From Lachnoclostridium sp. (GTDB lineage: Bacteria; Bacillota; Clostridia; Lachnospirales; Lachnospiraceae), in assembly GCA_023664665.1 (NCBI GenBank), contig JAMPEY010000005.1:1-35708 (forward strand): DNA of 35,708 bases. The letters are read 5' to 3'. The notes beneath the pieces are model-generated. The model was not told the DNA's origin. It saw only the letters and a program-made list of their open reading frames with translations, and did not search any database. The translations under genes were made by a program, and so were the position numbers. The number at the start of each line of letters is the position of its first letter. Position 1 is the first letter of the stretch. Below are positions 15,483-24,152 of the stretch, piece by piece.

Positions 15483-18400
15483 ATGGCAGTTCAATTTACA
15501 AAGCAGCAGCAGAAAGCGATTGATTTACAACAGCATAATATTTTGGTGTCCGCCGCTGCGGGAAGCGGAAAAACCGCAGTGCTGTCCGAGCGTATTGTGC
15601 AGATGGTGTGCAGGGAAAACCAGCCTGTTGACATTGACAGACTGTTGGTGGTGACTTTTACCAATGCGGCGGCTATGGAAATGAGAGAGCGGATTGCTGC
15701 AGGAATCACAAAGATGTTGGAGATGGAGCCAAGGTCAGAGCATATACAGAAGCAGATGACCCTGCTCCATAATGCCCAGATAACTACCATAGACAGTTTC
15801 AGCCTGTTTCTGATCCGCAATCACTTTAATGAGATAGGATTGGACCCGGCTTTCCGGGTGGCGGATGAGGGAGAAATCAAGCTGCTGAGACGGGATGTGC
15901 TGGGAGAGATGCTGGAAGATGCCTTTGCAGGCGCTTCGGAAGACGCCCCCGGATTTGTGGACGGAGAAGATTTTCATAACTGCGTGGAATATTTTTGTCC
16001 CGGTGGGAAAGAAGGGGTTTTAGAGCAGCATATTTTGAATTTATCCCAATATGCCGCAAGCTTTTCCTGGCCGGAAGAATGGCTTGCGGAGAGGAAAGCG
16101 GATTACAGCCGGGGGACGGTTGAGGCTCTCCTTACCGGCAGTTACGGTATTTATTTAAAAGAACACATCTCTCATATGCTGGAGGGGTGTATAGAAAAGC
16201 TGTTGCGGGCAAAACAAATCTGTGAAAGCCCGGATGGTCCCTATATGTATGGAGAACTGCTGGAGCAGGAGATAGAATGCCTCGAGAAAATCTGTCCGCA
16301 GGAGGGGCTTTCCCTTACAGAGTACGCAGAGAAAATTTTTACCATAAGTTTTGGCAGGCTTCCTTCCAAAAAGGATGAAACCGTGTCCCCCCTAAAGAGG
16401 GAGTTGGTCAAATCGTTGAGAAGCGAAGTGAAAGATACCATACAGAAGATGGAGGAAGAATTTTTTGCTACGCCGTTAGCATTGGCGGCGGCACAGGAAC
16501 AAAAATGCGCGGCGCCGGTGGCTGTGCTCATTGATTTGGTGCTGGAATTTGACAGGCGTATGAAAGAGAAAAAACAGGAAAAGAAAATCATTGACTTTTC
16601 CGACATGGAGCACTATGCATTAGAAATTTTGTTGCAAAAGGACGGCGGGGGAAAAAGGGTTCCAAGCCCGGTGGCATTGGAATACAGACAGTATTTTTAT
16701 GAGATTTTAATTGATGAGTATCAGGACAGCAATCAGGTACAGGAAGATTTGCTGCGGGCGATTTCCGGAGAAGAAGAGGGACATTTCAACCGGTTCATGG
16801 TGGGGGATGTGAAACAGAGCATTTATCAGTTTCGTCTGGCAAGACCCGAACTTTTTTTGGAGAAATACCAAAACTATGGGGAAGAGGGAAATTGCAGGCG
16901 CATTGATCTGTCCCAAAATTTCAGAAGTCGCATTCAGGTGGTGGATACGGTGAATGCCCTTTTTTCAAGGATGATGAGCAACAGGGTGGGGCATATTGAT
17001 TATGACGAGAGAGCCGCCCTGTATCCGGGAGCGGTTTATCCGAAAAACAACGGGTGTGAAAGTGAATTTCTTCTGGTGGAAAAGCCGAAAAAGGAAGATG
17101 CCGCAAAGCAAAAAGACCTGACGGTACGGCAGGCGGAAGCCCTTGCCATTGCTCATAAGATAAAGAGCCTGAAAGCGGATTTTCAGGTGACGGATAAGGT
17201 TACGGGACAGTTAAGGCCGGCATCTTACGGTGACATGGTTATCCTGCTGCGTACCACAAGCGGCTGGGATGAAGAATTCAAAGCGGTGCTGGAAGAAGAG
17301 GGAATTCCTGTTTATATCAATTCCAAGACAGGATATTTCGCGGCTTCGGAGGTTCAAACTCTTTTGCAGCTTTTGCGGGTTTTGGACAATCCGAGGCAGG
17401 ATATTCCGCTGTTTGGCGTGATGAAGTCCTTATTCGGAGGATTTACGGAGGAAGAAATTGCAGAGATAATAGGAAAAAACCCGGAGTCCGGTCTGTTGTA
17501 TGAGGCAGTGCAAAATACAGCCGGCGAAGAAACGCCCCTTGCGGAAAAATGCGCCGGATTTCTTGCCATGCTGGATGCTTATCGGGACATGACGGTTTAT
17601 CTGCCCATTCGGAACCTTCTGCAAAAGATAACGGAGGATTTTCATTATCTGGATTATGTGACGGCGCTTCCCGCCGGAAGCAGGCGGCGTGCCAATGTGG
17701 AAATGCTTTTTACCAAAGCGTCGGATTTTGAGAAAACCAGTTACTTTGGACTGTTTCATTTTGTGCGTTATATGGAGCAGTTGGAAAAATATGATGTGGA
17801 CTACGGCGAAGCGGATTCGTTGGATGAGAATGCCGATGTAGTGCGCATTATGAGCATCCACAAAAGTAAAGGATTGGAGTTTCCCATTGTGTTTGTGGCA
17901 GGACTTGCCAAACGGTTTAATATGCAGGACACCTCACAATCCCTGATTGTGGATATGGATTATGGTCTTGCCTGCGACTATGTGGAGCCGGTAAGGAGAA
18001 TCCGCAATAAAACCCTAAGATACCGGGCGTTGTCCAAAAAGATGCGGGAGGATAGTCTTTCCGAGGAGCTGAGAGTGCTTTATGTGGCGCTGACCCGTGC
18101 CGGAGAGAAACTGATTTTGAGCGCTGTCATCGAGAATGCCGCAGAAAAGTGGGAGTTAAAGAAAGCGCAGGAGAGTGCGTCCCTGACTTATGCGGATTTT
18201 ATGGAGGCAGGAAACTGTCTGGACTTTTTAATGCCTATATTGCCCCGGTGTCCTATAGAAGTGCAGATAGTGAATACCGGGGATCTGGTGAACGGAGAAG
18301 TGAAGGAACAGATACAGCTTTCCGTAAGGCGAGCTATGTTAGAGCTGGCGGAGAGCTATGGCGACAAGGACATGCGCAAAAGCATGGAAGAGCGTTTTGC

Positions 18401-19136
18401 CTATCAATACCCTTATCGGAATATGGCGGATCTGTATACCAAAACCACGGTGTCCGAGCTTAAGATTGCAGCTATGGCGGATAAGGATGAGGCGGCGTTC
18501 CACGCTTTTGAAGAACGGGAAGTGCTCCCCTATATTCCTTCTTTTGGCAGAAAAGAGGAAAAGATAAGCGGAACCGTCAGGGGAAATGCCTATCACAGAG
18601 CAATGGAACTTTTGGATTTTGAAGCAGTCCTCGGAGGACAGTTTGAGAAATTTCCACAAAGTTTTGCGTTTTATCAGGAATCTCTGGACAGGGGGCGTTT
18701 AAGAAAGGATTTGAAAAATTTTTTGGAGAGGGAAATAGATGCGCTGCGGCTGCCGCAGGAATATTTCGAGGCATTAAATTTGAATAAACTGGTTCACTTT
18801 CTGGACAGCAGCCTTGCCTACCGGATGTGGTCTGCGGACAGGCGGGGAGAGCTTTACAGGGAACAGCCTTTTGTGTTGGGGATTGAGGCAGGCAGGCTGA
18901 ATCAGGAATTTCCGTCGGATGAAAAAGTGCTGATACAGGGAATCATTGATGTCTTTTTTGTGGAAGACGGACAATTAGTGCTTTTGGATTACAAGACGGA
19001 CGCAGTTGCCTCTATGGAAGAATTGAAAAACCGCTATGAGGTGCAGCTTGACTATTATGAGGAAGCGTTAAGGAAGTTACAGCAGCTTCCCGTGAAAGAA
19101 AAGCTGCTGTATTCGTTCCATTTGGAGAGGGCATAG
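15483..19136 (+). CDS. addA: ATP-dependent helicase/nuclease subunit AddA
   Basis: The 1217-residue UvrD-family helicase and nuclease pairs with AddB. Motifs in order: Q-motif FTKQQQKAI, Walker A SAAAGSGKTAVL (about 23-34), VVTFTNAAAMEMRERI (Ia), ILIDEYQDSNQVQ (Walker B), VGDVKQSIYQFRLARPELF (III), VRIMSIHKSKGLEFPIVFVA (V) and EELRVLYVALTRA (VI). The C-terminal nuclease has GIIDVFFVEDGQLVLLDYKTD (Asp1169, Lys1171) and YEVQLDYYEEAL. An in-frame ATG at 15471 overlaps the addB stop, but ATG 15483 has AGAGG just upstream and gives the family's usual N-terminus. Both subunits look intact. Confidence 0.96.
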   Translation: MAVQFTKQQQKAIDLQQHNILVSAAAGSGKTAVLSERIVQMVCRENQPVDIDRLLVVTFTNAAAMEMRERIAAGITKMLEMEPRSEHIQKQMTLLHNAQITTIDSFSLFLIRNHFNEIGLDPAFRVADEGEIKLLRRDVLGEMLEDAFAGASEDAPGFVDGEDFHNCVEYFCPGGKEGVLEQHILNLSQYAASFSWPEEWLAERKADYSRGTVEALLTGSYGIYLKEHISHMLEGCIEKLLRAKQICESPDGPYMYGELLEQEIECLEKICPQEGLSLTEYAEKIFTISFGRLPSKKDETVSPLKRELVKSLRSEVKDTIQKMEEEFFATPLALAAAQEQKCAAPVAVLIDLVLEFDRRMKEKKQEKKIIDFSDMEHYALEILLQKDGGGKRVPSPVALEYRQYFYEILIDEYQDSNQVQEDLLRAISGEEEGHFNRFMVGDVKQSIYQFRLARPELFLEKYQNYGEEGNCRRIDLSQNFRSRIQVVDTVNALFSRMMSNRVGHIDYDERAALYPGAVYPKNNGCESEFLLVEKPKKEDAAKQKDLTVRQAEALAIAHKIKSLKADFQVTDKVTGQLRPASYGDMVILLRTTSGWDEEFKAVLEEEGIPVYINSKTGYFAASEVQTLLQLLRVLDNPRQDIPLFGVMKSLFGGFTEEEIAEIIGKNPESGLLYEAVQNTAGEETPLAEKCAGFLAMLDAYRDMTVYLPIRNLLQKITEDFHYLDYVTALPAGSRRRANVEMLFTKASDFEKTSYFGLFHFVRYMEQLEKYDVDYGEADSLDENADVVRIMSIHKSKGLEFPIVFVAGLAKRFNMQDTSQSLIVDMDYGLACDYVEPVRRIRNKTLRYRALSKKMREDSLSEELRVLYVALTRAGEKLILSAVIENAAEKWELKKAQESASLTYADFMEAGNCLDFLMPILPRCPIEVQIVNTGDLVNGEVKEQIQLSVRRAMLELAESYGDKDMRKSMEERFAYQYPYRNMADLYTKTTVSELKIAAMADKDEAAFHAFEEREVLPYIPSFGRKEEKISGTVRGNAYHRAMELLDFEAVLGGQFEKFPQSFAFYQESLDRGRLRKDLKNFLEREIDALRLPQEYFEALNLNKLVHFLDSSLAYRMWSADRRGELYREQPFVLGIEAGRLNQEFPSDEKVLIQGIIDVFFVEDGQLVLLDYKTDAVASMEELKNRYEVQLDYYEEALRKLQQLPVKEKLLYSFHLERA

Positions 19137-19166
19137 AAAAACATATTTTTATGGAAAGGAATATGC

Positions 19167-19670
19167 ATGGCATTGAATGAATTTAAGGGTAATATGAAAG
19201 TGGTTTTAGGAATTGTTATTTCTGAAAAGGTTTTCAAGGTTATAGATGAGAATGATAATAGATATGCAGAAGGAAGAGAGGCATTAGATAAGTGTTGGGG
19301 GTGGGTTGAAGATAGAGAAATTGGGGGAGATGATTTATACGAAATAATTGATAATGCAGAATGTACAGGGATATCTGAATTTTCAGAAAAGGAAGATAAT
19401 TTGAATATTGCAAGAGTGTGGTCGCTATTAGTGGATACAGTTGCATATACATCATGGGCAGCATATATGAAAGAAAATGCTAAATATTTGCCACAGATGT
19501 TAGACGGGATAGAAGAAGAAAGTATAATTGTTCTTATTGAAAGTGCGCTGGAAACAGGGTTTATATCTCAAGAAGAGGTGAACATAATTATGAAACAGGT
19601 ATTACAGTATTTTAAATTGGTAATGGGTAATTCGGTTGATAAAAAAGAAATAATGAAAAATATTATTTAA
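19167..19670 (+). CDS. Imm6-like immunity protein, orphan
   Basis: The 167-residue protein resembles the Imm6 family of contact-dependent toxin immunity proteins: REALDKCWGWVEDREIGGDD, DLYEIIDNAECTGI, and NIARVWSLLVDTVAYTSWAA, a helical all-alpha layout. It has no signal peptide. AAGGA lies 7 nt before the ATG, 30 nt after addA, and a terminator follows. Its base composition is clearly more AT-rich than addA, suggesting acquisition. No polymorphic toxin gene adjoins it, so it may protect against toxins of neighbouring cells. The family call rests on pattern memory. Confidence 0.55.
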   Translation: MALNEFKGNMKVVLGIVISEKVFKVIDENDNRYAEGREALDKCWGWVEDREIGGDDLYEIIDNAECTGISEFSEKEDNLNIARVWSLLVDTVAYTSWAAYMKENAKYLPQMLDGIEEESIIVLIESALETGFISQEEVNIIMKQVLQYFKLVMGNSVDKKEIMKNII

Positions 19671-19710
19671 TATATATTAAGATATTAGAAGATGCTTTAC
19701 AATAATCAAA

Positions 19711-19762
19711 GGGGTGCCGCAGAATTGCCGGATAAGTAATTTTGCGACACCTCATTTTTATA
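19711..19762 (+). terminator. Rho-independent terminator
   Basis: A 16-bp imperfect stem (19711-19726 with 19738-19753) is followed by ATTTTTAT. It ends transcription after the Imm6-like gene. On to 19935 only debris is seen. Confidence 0.75.
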
Positions 19763-19935
19763 TAGACAGTTGGAGTTGTGTTGAATAGTTCACATATGGG
19801 TGAACCCCAAATTTTCAGAAACAATGGAACGAAATGTTCAATAGTGATGAGGAGAATAAAATAAAAAAACAGCTTGCACTAGGGCATTTTGACAGCTGGA
19901 CTTCTGTATTCGCTCCATTTGGAAAGTGTGTAATC

Positions 19936-20643
19936 CTACGCTTCCTGCGCCATGGCCTTCACCCTTGCCATTGCATTTTTAACGGGCGGCAGCAGAATCA
20001 GAATAATGGTGATTGCCGCTTCCAAAAGAAGATAGGCATAGTTATAGGCGATGGGGTAGATGCCCGCAAGAGATTTGGGGAAATTGTCCGGCATATAATC
20101 CATCCAATACAGATATCCGCCGATGGAATGGAATATGCCCCGGCAGAAAACAGCCAGCAGATAGCCTTTCAGCAGGCCGTTCTTTTTCTGATAAAAAAGC
20201 CCGGACAGCCCCAGAGAAGCAAATGCGAAAATATAATCCATACATGCCTGCAGGGGGGAGAGGATATAATCTCCGCCGCCCTGAAGAAACTGCAGGATGC
20301 CATAAGCAAATCCGGCGGCAATGCCGATTTTGGGTCCGTACCAATAACCGATTAAGGCAATGAACAGCATAGAGCAAAGGGTTACGGAGCCGCCCCAAGG
20401 CATATGGATGATTTTGATGTAAGAGGTGATAAAGCCAAGGGCGAGGGCAGCTGCGCTAAATACCAGCTGCTTGGTGGAAAATAATCCGGAACGAGAAGCT
20501 GCTTCCGTATTTTCCTTCGTTTTGTTCTTAAAAAATGCGGTGAGTAAAAGGAATGCTGCAAAGACGGCGATGAAAAGTATCATGCCCGGAGTGGTCAGGG
20601 AATAGTAACCATCCTCCTGATTAAAATGAAAAAACATTGACAT
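19936..20643 (-). CDS. thiT: Thiamine ECF transporter substrate-binding subunit ThiT
   Basis: The 235-residue membrane protein matches ThiT, the S-component that captures thiamine for the shared energy-coupling module. Six hydrophobic segments are apparent. Family landmarks include KQLVFSAAALALGFITSYIK, HMPWGGSVTLCSMLFIALIG, YGILQFLQGG, SPLQACMDYIFAFASLGLSG and the C-terminal YNYAYLLLEAAITI; the Trp and Tyr residues in these segments form the thiamine pocket in ThiT structures. An additional N-terminal segment (FHFNQEDGYYSLTTPGMILF) precedes the core. A TPP riboswitch in its leader confirms thiamine control. No EcfAA'T genes are in the window. Confidence 0.93.
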   Translation of the reverse strand: MSMFFHFNQEDGYYSLTTPGMILFIAVFAAFLLLTAFFKNKTKENTEAASRSGLFSTKQLVFSAAALALGFITSYIKIIHMPWGGSVTLCSMLFIALIGYWYGPKIGIAAGFAYGILQFLQGGGDYILSPLQACMDYIFAFASLGLSGLFYQKKNGLLKGYLLAVFCRGIFHSIGGYLYWMDYMPDNFPKSLAGIYPIAYNYAYLLLEAAITIILILLPPVKNAMARVKAMAQEA

Positions 20644-20650
20644 AAAAAAT

Positions 20651-20672
20651 CCTCCTTATTTTGGCAAGGAGG
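20651..20672 (-). promoter_or_regulatory. Hairpin sequestering the thiT ribosome site
   Basis: On the minus strand CCTCCTT (20672-20666) pairs perfectly with AAGGAGG (20657-20651), the thiT Shine-Dalgarno. It is followed by ATTTTTT running into the ATG. It can block translation initiation and also resembles a terminator, forming the likely off-state of the riboswitch. Confidence 0.65.
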
Positions 20673-20723
20673 GACAACATCGGAACCGAAAGAATCCCTT
20701 GTTTCGGACTCTTTCGATAATCT

Positions 20724-20822
20724 GCTTCCCTACGCCGGTGCTGGCCGGATCAGGTAATGAGGGTTAGAATTTCATCTCTTCAAAGCTTGAAATTCAATCT
20801 CAGCGATGTGCTCCCCTAGCGG
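20724..20822 (-). promoter_or_regulatory. TPP riboswitch (THI element)
   Basis: On the minus strand the aptamer contains GGGGAGC, the conserved GCTGAGATT, ACCC, then ACCTGATCCGGCCAGCACC and GCGTAGGGAAGC. This is the thiamine pyrophosphate aptamer; TPP binding normally turns thiamine genes off. A second strong stem (CGAAAGAGTCC with GGATTCTTTCG, one G-U pair) follows it before the ribosome-site hairpin and may be part of the switch. Confidence 0.93.
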
Positions 20823-20838
20823 TTTATGTATCACAAAC

Positions 20839-20867
20839 AATATAGTATAAGAGTGGGAAAATGTCAA
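20839..20867 (-). promoter_or_regulatory. Promoter of thiT
   Basis: A consensus TTGACA and TATATT are separated by 17 nt on the minus strand, starting transcription just before the TPP aptamer. Confidence 0.8.
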
Positions 20868-20879
20868 TGCTTTTTTGAA

Positions 20880-20908
20880 TTGTGTTTGTGTGAAAGGTGA
20901 GTTATAAT
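20880..20908 (+). promoter_or_regulatory. Divergent promoter of the zinc-ribbon-like gene
   Basis: TTGTGT and TATAAT are separated by 17 nt, back to back with the thiT promoter. Confidence 0.5.
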
Positions 20909-20946
20909 TGTACTTACAAATCAGCAGTTGTAAAGGAACAGAAAAA

Positions 20947-21171
20947 ATGAAGTGTGAATATTGTAAACATATTATGCCAATAGAAGGGTTTGGCGGTTAT
21001 CTTCACTATGCTTCAACAAAAAACAGTATGGATAATCTTGTCAATATGCAAATATTTGAAATATCCGACAAAACATATTATGAGACAATTTATCATTGTA
21101 AAAAATGCTGTACTAATTGGGCTTTAGCTGCACCTGATTTTCCGATAAAGGGATATTTAACACAGCAGTAA
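20947..21171 (+). CDS. Small CxxC-pair protein, hypothetical
   Basis: The 74-residue protein begins MKCEYCKHIMPIEGFGGYLH and has a second pair in YHCKKCCTNWAL, so two CxxC knuckles can bind zinc as a small zinc ribbon. No catalytic domain is visible. The ATG follows AAAGGA by 9 nt; a TTG 39 nt earlier lies at the promoter -10 and is rejected. The function is unknown; small zinc-ribbon proteins often mediate protein or nucleic-acid binding. Confidence 0.6.
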   Translation: MKCEYCKHIMPIEGFGGYLHYASTKNSMDNLVNMQIFEISDKTYYETIYHCKKCCTNWALAAPDFPIKGYLTQQ

Positions 21172-21216
21172 CTTCCGGCTTATAGGGCAGCCCATAATAA
21201 ATCAGGAGGACTTCAT

Positions 21217-21432
21217 ATGAATGGCGACCGGTTAATTGAAGATATCTTAAAACATCTGGACAGAGAAACGCAGGCCGGTGTGGTTCGCATGAGCGTGGAG
21301 ATGGACGAGCGCAGGACGGACACGGAGGTTTCCCATAAATGCTGCAATATGTATGGCAAACCTGCAAACGAAACCGTAGCCCTTTTGGATTGCTATACGG
21401 ACAGAAACGCAGGAGCGCCGGACAATGAGTGA
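21217..21432 (+). CDS. Small hypothetical protein
   Basis: The 71-residue hydrophilic protein begins MNGDRLIEDILKHLDRETQA and contains HKCCNMYGKPANETVALLDC with three cysteines. AGGAGG lies 8 nt before the ATG, 45 nt after the previous gene. No family is recognised. Confidence 0.65.
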   Translation: MNGDRLIEDILKHLDRETQAGVVRMSVEMDERRTDTEVSHKCCNMYGKPANETVALLDCYTDRNAGAPDNE

Positions 21433-21677
21433 GGGAAGGCTGCTCCCGCATCAAATCAAGTTGTTAAAAAATTCAATGGCAAAAGTAGGAAATATGTGGT
21501 ATGATAATATATTATAATGATTTATACATAATCTGATGCTGCGATTTATACTCGTAAACGCAATTATCTGCCGATTTCAAATATTTTTATGCCGCGCGTT
21601 TACTCGTTATACAATCTATGCTATGAAAAACATTTCCGTTAATGAGTATATAAAGAGAAAAGCTGGAGGAGAGTGTT
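21433..21677 (+). other. AT-rich leader before the hemerythrin gene
   Basis: The gap has overlapping TATGAT/GATAAT/TATAAT elements at 21500-21518 but no clear -35 partner. An 8-bp stem (21554-21561 with 21596-21603) with a 34-nt loop lies in the leader. No terminator or gene is visible. Confidence 0.35.
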
Positions 21678-23039
21678 ATGGGCAAGCAGTTGGTATGGCT
21701 CGACAGGTTTAATATCGGCGTAGAACACATTGACAAAGAACATCAAAAGCTTTTTAAAATTGTAAACAAGCTTTTTGAATTCGGGGACGAGGGTGCAAAG
21801 AGCCAGTGGGCATGTCAGGAAGGTATAAAATATTTTAAGGACCATGCGATGATTCATTTCGCCCATGAAGAGGAATACATGGAATCCATTCATTATGAGG
21901 GGCTGGAAAGGCATAAGCGCATTCATAATGATTTCCGCAATAAGATTCTGCCGGCTTTGGAAAGTGAGCTGGAAGTGACGCGTTACTCCACCGATTCCGT
22001 GAGCCATTTTCTGGGGGTGTGCGTGGGATGGCTGATTGGGCATACTTTGACGGAAGACCGCGCTATGGCGGGTCATGCCGAGAGCAGATGGGAAAAGCTG
22101 CTTCCGGAGGAGGAGCATGCTGCCATGGTGAAGCTGATCACCCAGCTTATCCATGATTTGTTCCGGCTGGATTCCCATGTTATCACAGAGAGCTACGGCG
22201 GTGAAAAATTCGGCAAGGGAATCTATTATCGTCTGGTTTACGCCAATAAAGCAGGCGAGCGGCATGAGACGATTATTGTCTTTGAAGAGAGGGTTATTCT
22301 CAATACAACGGGGAAGCTCATGGATCCTAATGCGAAAAAAGTCAATGTCACTATGATGAATGCTACCCGATATACGGCGAGACAGCTTGTGGAGTATGTG
22401 CTGAAAGCGTTTCCGCCCATGGAGAATTATGAATTAAAGTCGGAGAACCTGTTGACCTATGAGCAGTTCCAAAAGGTATATGACAGGGATGACCCGCAGT
22501 TCAGCATCCTTATGGATACGGGAGAAGGATATTTTGCATACTGCAGCATTGCCCCCAGACATAAGGTGAAGGTGGGAAGCTCCATCAAGGCAGAGAATGC
22601 CATGGTTGAGGTGGGTGAGTACCTTAAGCATAACAAAGAAGAGCAGAAGGAAATCGACAAGAAGAAGAAAATCCTTGTGGTGGATGACTCCAAATTGGTA
22701 TTACAGGCAATGAAACAGCTTTTGGATACGGATTATGAGATTTTGTTAGCCGATTCGGGGATGTCCGCTTTCCGAAGCATTATTCTGGACAGACCGGATC
22801 TGGTGATGCTTGATTATGAGATGCCGATCTGTGACGGGAAGCAGGTGCTTGAAATGATTCGTTCCGAGGATAGCATGGCGGATATTGCGGTTATGTTTCT
22901 GACGGGGCGCAGCGACCCCGAAACCATCCGTCAGGTATTGGCATTAAAGCCTGTGGGTTATTTGATAAAGGCACAGCCGCCCGAGGCGATAAAGAAAAAT
23001 GTGGATGCTTATTTTGCTAAAGTACCAAAACAGAAATAG
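21678..23039 (+). CDS. Hemerythrin / CheX-like / receiver fusion protein
   Basis: The 453-residue protein joins three modules. Residues 1-140 form a bacteriohemerythrin: GVEHIDKEHQKLF (His22), HFAHEEEYM (His60, Glu64), HKRIH (His79, His83) and WLIGHTLTED supply the di-iron ligands, so it can bind oxygen. Residues about 150-320 resemble the CheX-like domain (YGGEKFGKGIYYRLVYANKA, FSILMDTGEGYFAYC). Residues about 330-450 are a receiver domain (ILVVDDSKLVL, phospho-acceptor Asp379 in MLDYEMP, FLTGRSD, GYLIKAQPPE). There is no output domain after the receiver. It is probably a cytoplasmic oxygen or redox sensor feeding phosphorelay or motility control. GGAGG precedes the ATG. Confidence 0.85.
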   Translation: MGKQLVWLDRFNIGVEHIDKEHQKLFKIVNKLFEFGDEGAKSQWACQEGIKYFKDHAMIHFAHEEEYMESIHYEGLERHKRIHNDFRNKILPALESELEVTRYSTDSVSHFLGVCVGWLIGHTLTEDRAMAGHAESRWEKLLPEEEHAAMVKLITQLIHDLFRLDSHVITESYGGEKFGKGIYYRLVYANKAGERHETIIVFEERVILNTTGKLMDPNAKKVNVTMMNATRYTARQLVEYVLKAFPPMENYELKSENLLTYEQFQKVYDRDDPQFSILMDTGEGYFAYCSIAPRHKVKVGSSIKAENAMVEVGEYLKHNKEEQKEIDKKKKILVVDDSKLVLQAMKQLLDTDYEILLADSGMSAFRSIILDRPDLVMLDYEMPICDGKQVLEMIRSEDSMADIAVMFLTGRSDPETIRQVLALKPVGYLIKAQPPEAIKKNVDAYFAKVPKQK

Positions 23040-23052
23040 CAGTACGAATGAT

Positions 23053-23099
23053 AAAGGAATCGGCATGCAGGCAGGGTAAACAACCCTGCCGTCCTTTAT
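23053..23099 (+). terminator. Probable terminator after the hemerythrin gene
   Basis: A 7-bp GC-rich stem (23070-23076 with 23084-23090) is nested in an outer pairing of AAAGGA with TCCTTT. The T-tract is short. Confidence 0.5.
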
Positions 23100-23173
23100 A
23101 AAGCCAAATAGGCGCCCTCATTTCCGAAAGATTAGTAAAACATGCGCAGAAATCTGTGCGGATAGGAGCGTAT

Positions 23174-24139
23174 ATGTTATATTCCATGCTATCGGAAGAA
23201 TATGCATCCCTTCTTGCCTTTGGCGGGATTCTTTTTGCGTTTGCAGTGACTGTATTTGCCACAGGTAAGCTTGCTGTGTATCTGCCCAAAGATGCAGGAC
23301 GGGATTTCGCGGTACAGGGAAAGCTTTCCGCCGGCAAACCAAGGGGAGCCGGTATTATCTTTGTGCCGGTGTTTGTGGCATCCGTAGTGCTGTTTACGCC
23401 CTTAAAGGCAGAATATGCCATTTATTTGATACTGCTTACCTTGTCCATGCTTACCGGATTTTTTGACGATGCTTCCGAAACTCCCTGGGGGGAATACAAA
23501 AAAGGGTTTTTGGACTTGTGCATTGCGGCATTGACGGCATATACTTTTTTAAAATACAATTCCAATGTAGTGGAGTTAGCCATATTCCATGTAAAATTCA
23601 CCCTGCATCCGGTGGTGTTCGCATTGCTTGCAGTGGTGTTAATATGGGCTTCCGTGAATGTGACCAACTGCTCTGACGGCGTGGACGGGCTTTCCGGAAC
23701 CTTGACCATTATTACGATTATGACTATTTATTTGATTGACCGCATTAAGGACAGGCAGGAGGGGTTTTCCTTCTGGATTCTATTGTTTGCGGTATGCATC
23801 CTCGGGTATCTGTGGTACAATGCCACCCCCAGCAAACTGATGATGGGGGATGCGGGCTCGCGGGCAATGGGGCTTTTTATCAGCATTGCCATTTTGAAAA
23901 CGGGATGTCCTTTTCTTTATATTCCGGTGGCGCTTGTGTTAATTTTGGACGGCGGCTTGGGACTGATAAAGGTATTTTTACTACGGTTTTTAAAGATTCA
24001 TATTCTGACCAATGTGCGGACCCCTCTCCACGACCATGTGAGAAAGGTGTGGGATTGGTCGAATACCCAGACGGTGTACCGCTTTGCCATTATCCAGATT
24101 ATTCTGGCGGTGGCGGTGGTGTATGCTATCCAAGCGTGA
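23174..24139 (+). CDS. mraY: MraY-family phospho-MurNAc-pentapeptide transferase
   Basis: The 321-residue protein has about ten hydrophobic segments and MraY/WecA motifs: SAGKPRGAGIIFVP, LTGFFDDASET (Asp-Asp), ASVNVTNCSDGVDGLSGTLT (catalytic aspartates), KLMMGDAGSRAMG, and NVRTPLHDHVRKVW in place of the usual PLHHHFE loop. MraY transfers phospho-MurNAc-pentapeptide to undecaprenyl phosphate to make lipid I. The middle histidine of the loop is Asp and the residue after the Asp-Asp pair differs from textbook enzymes, which fits a clostridial variant or paralogue. It is outside any division/cell-wall cluster. ATG 23174 has TAGGAG upstream and is preferred over an in-frame GTG at 23156. Confidence 0.8.
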   Translation: MLYSMLSEEYASLLAFGGILFAFAVTVFATGKLAVYLPKDAGRDFAVQGKLSAGKPRGAGIIFVPVFVASVVLFTPLKAEYAIYLILLTLSMLTGFFDDASETPWGEYKKGFLDLCIAALTAYTFLKYNSNVVELAIFHVKFTLHPVVFALLAVVLIWASVNVTNCSDGVDGLSGTLTIITIMTIYLIDRIKDRQEGFSFWILLFAVCILGYLWYNATPSKLMMGDAGSRAMGLFISIAILKTGCPFLYIPVALVLILDGGLGLIKVFLLRFLKIHILTNVRTPLHDHVRKVWDWSNTQTVYRFAIIQIILAVAVVYAIQA

Positions 24140-24152
24140 ATATCTCACGCCC

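Noticed and set aside
19834..20355. A 173-codon plus-strand frame starting MFNSDEENKIKKQLALGHFD
   Set aside because: Most of it is antisense to thiT, whose frame is strongly supported. The first 30 or so codons could be the decayed end of another gene, but there is no ribosome site or recognisable family.
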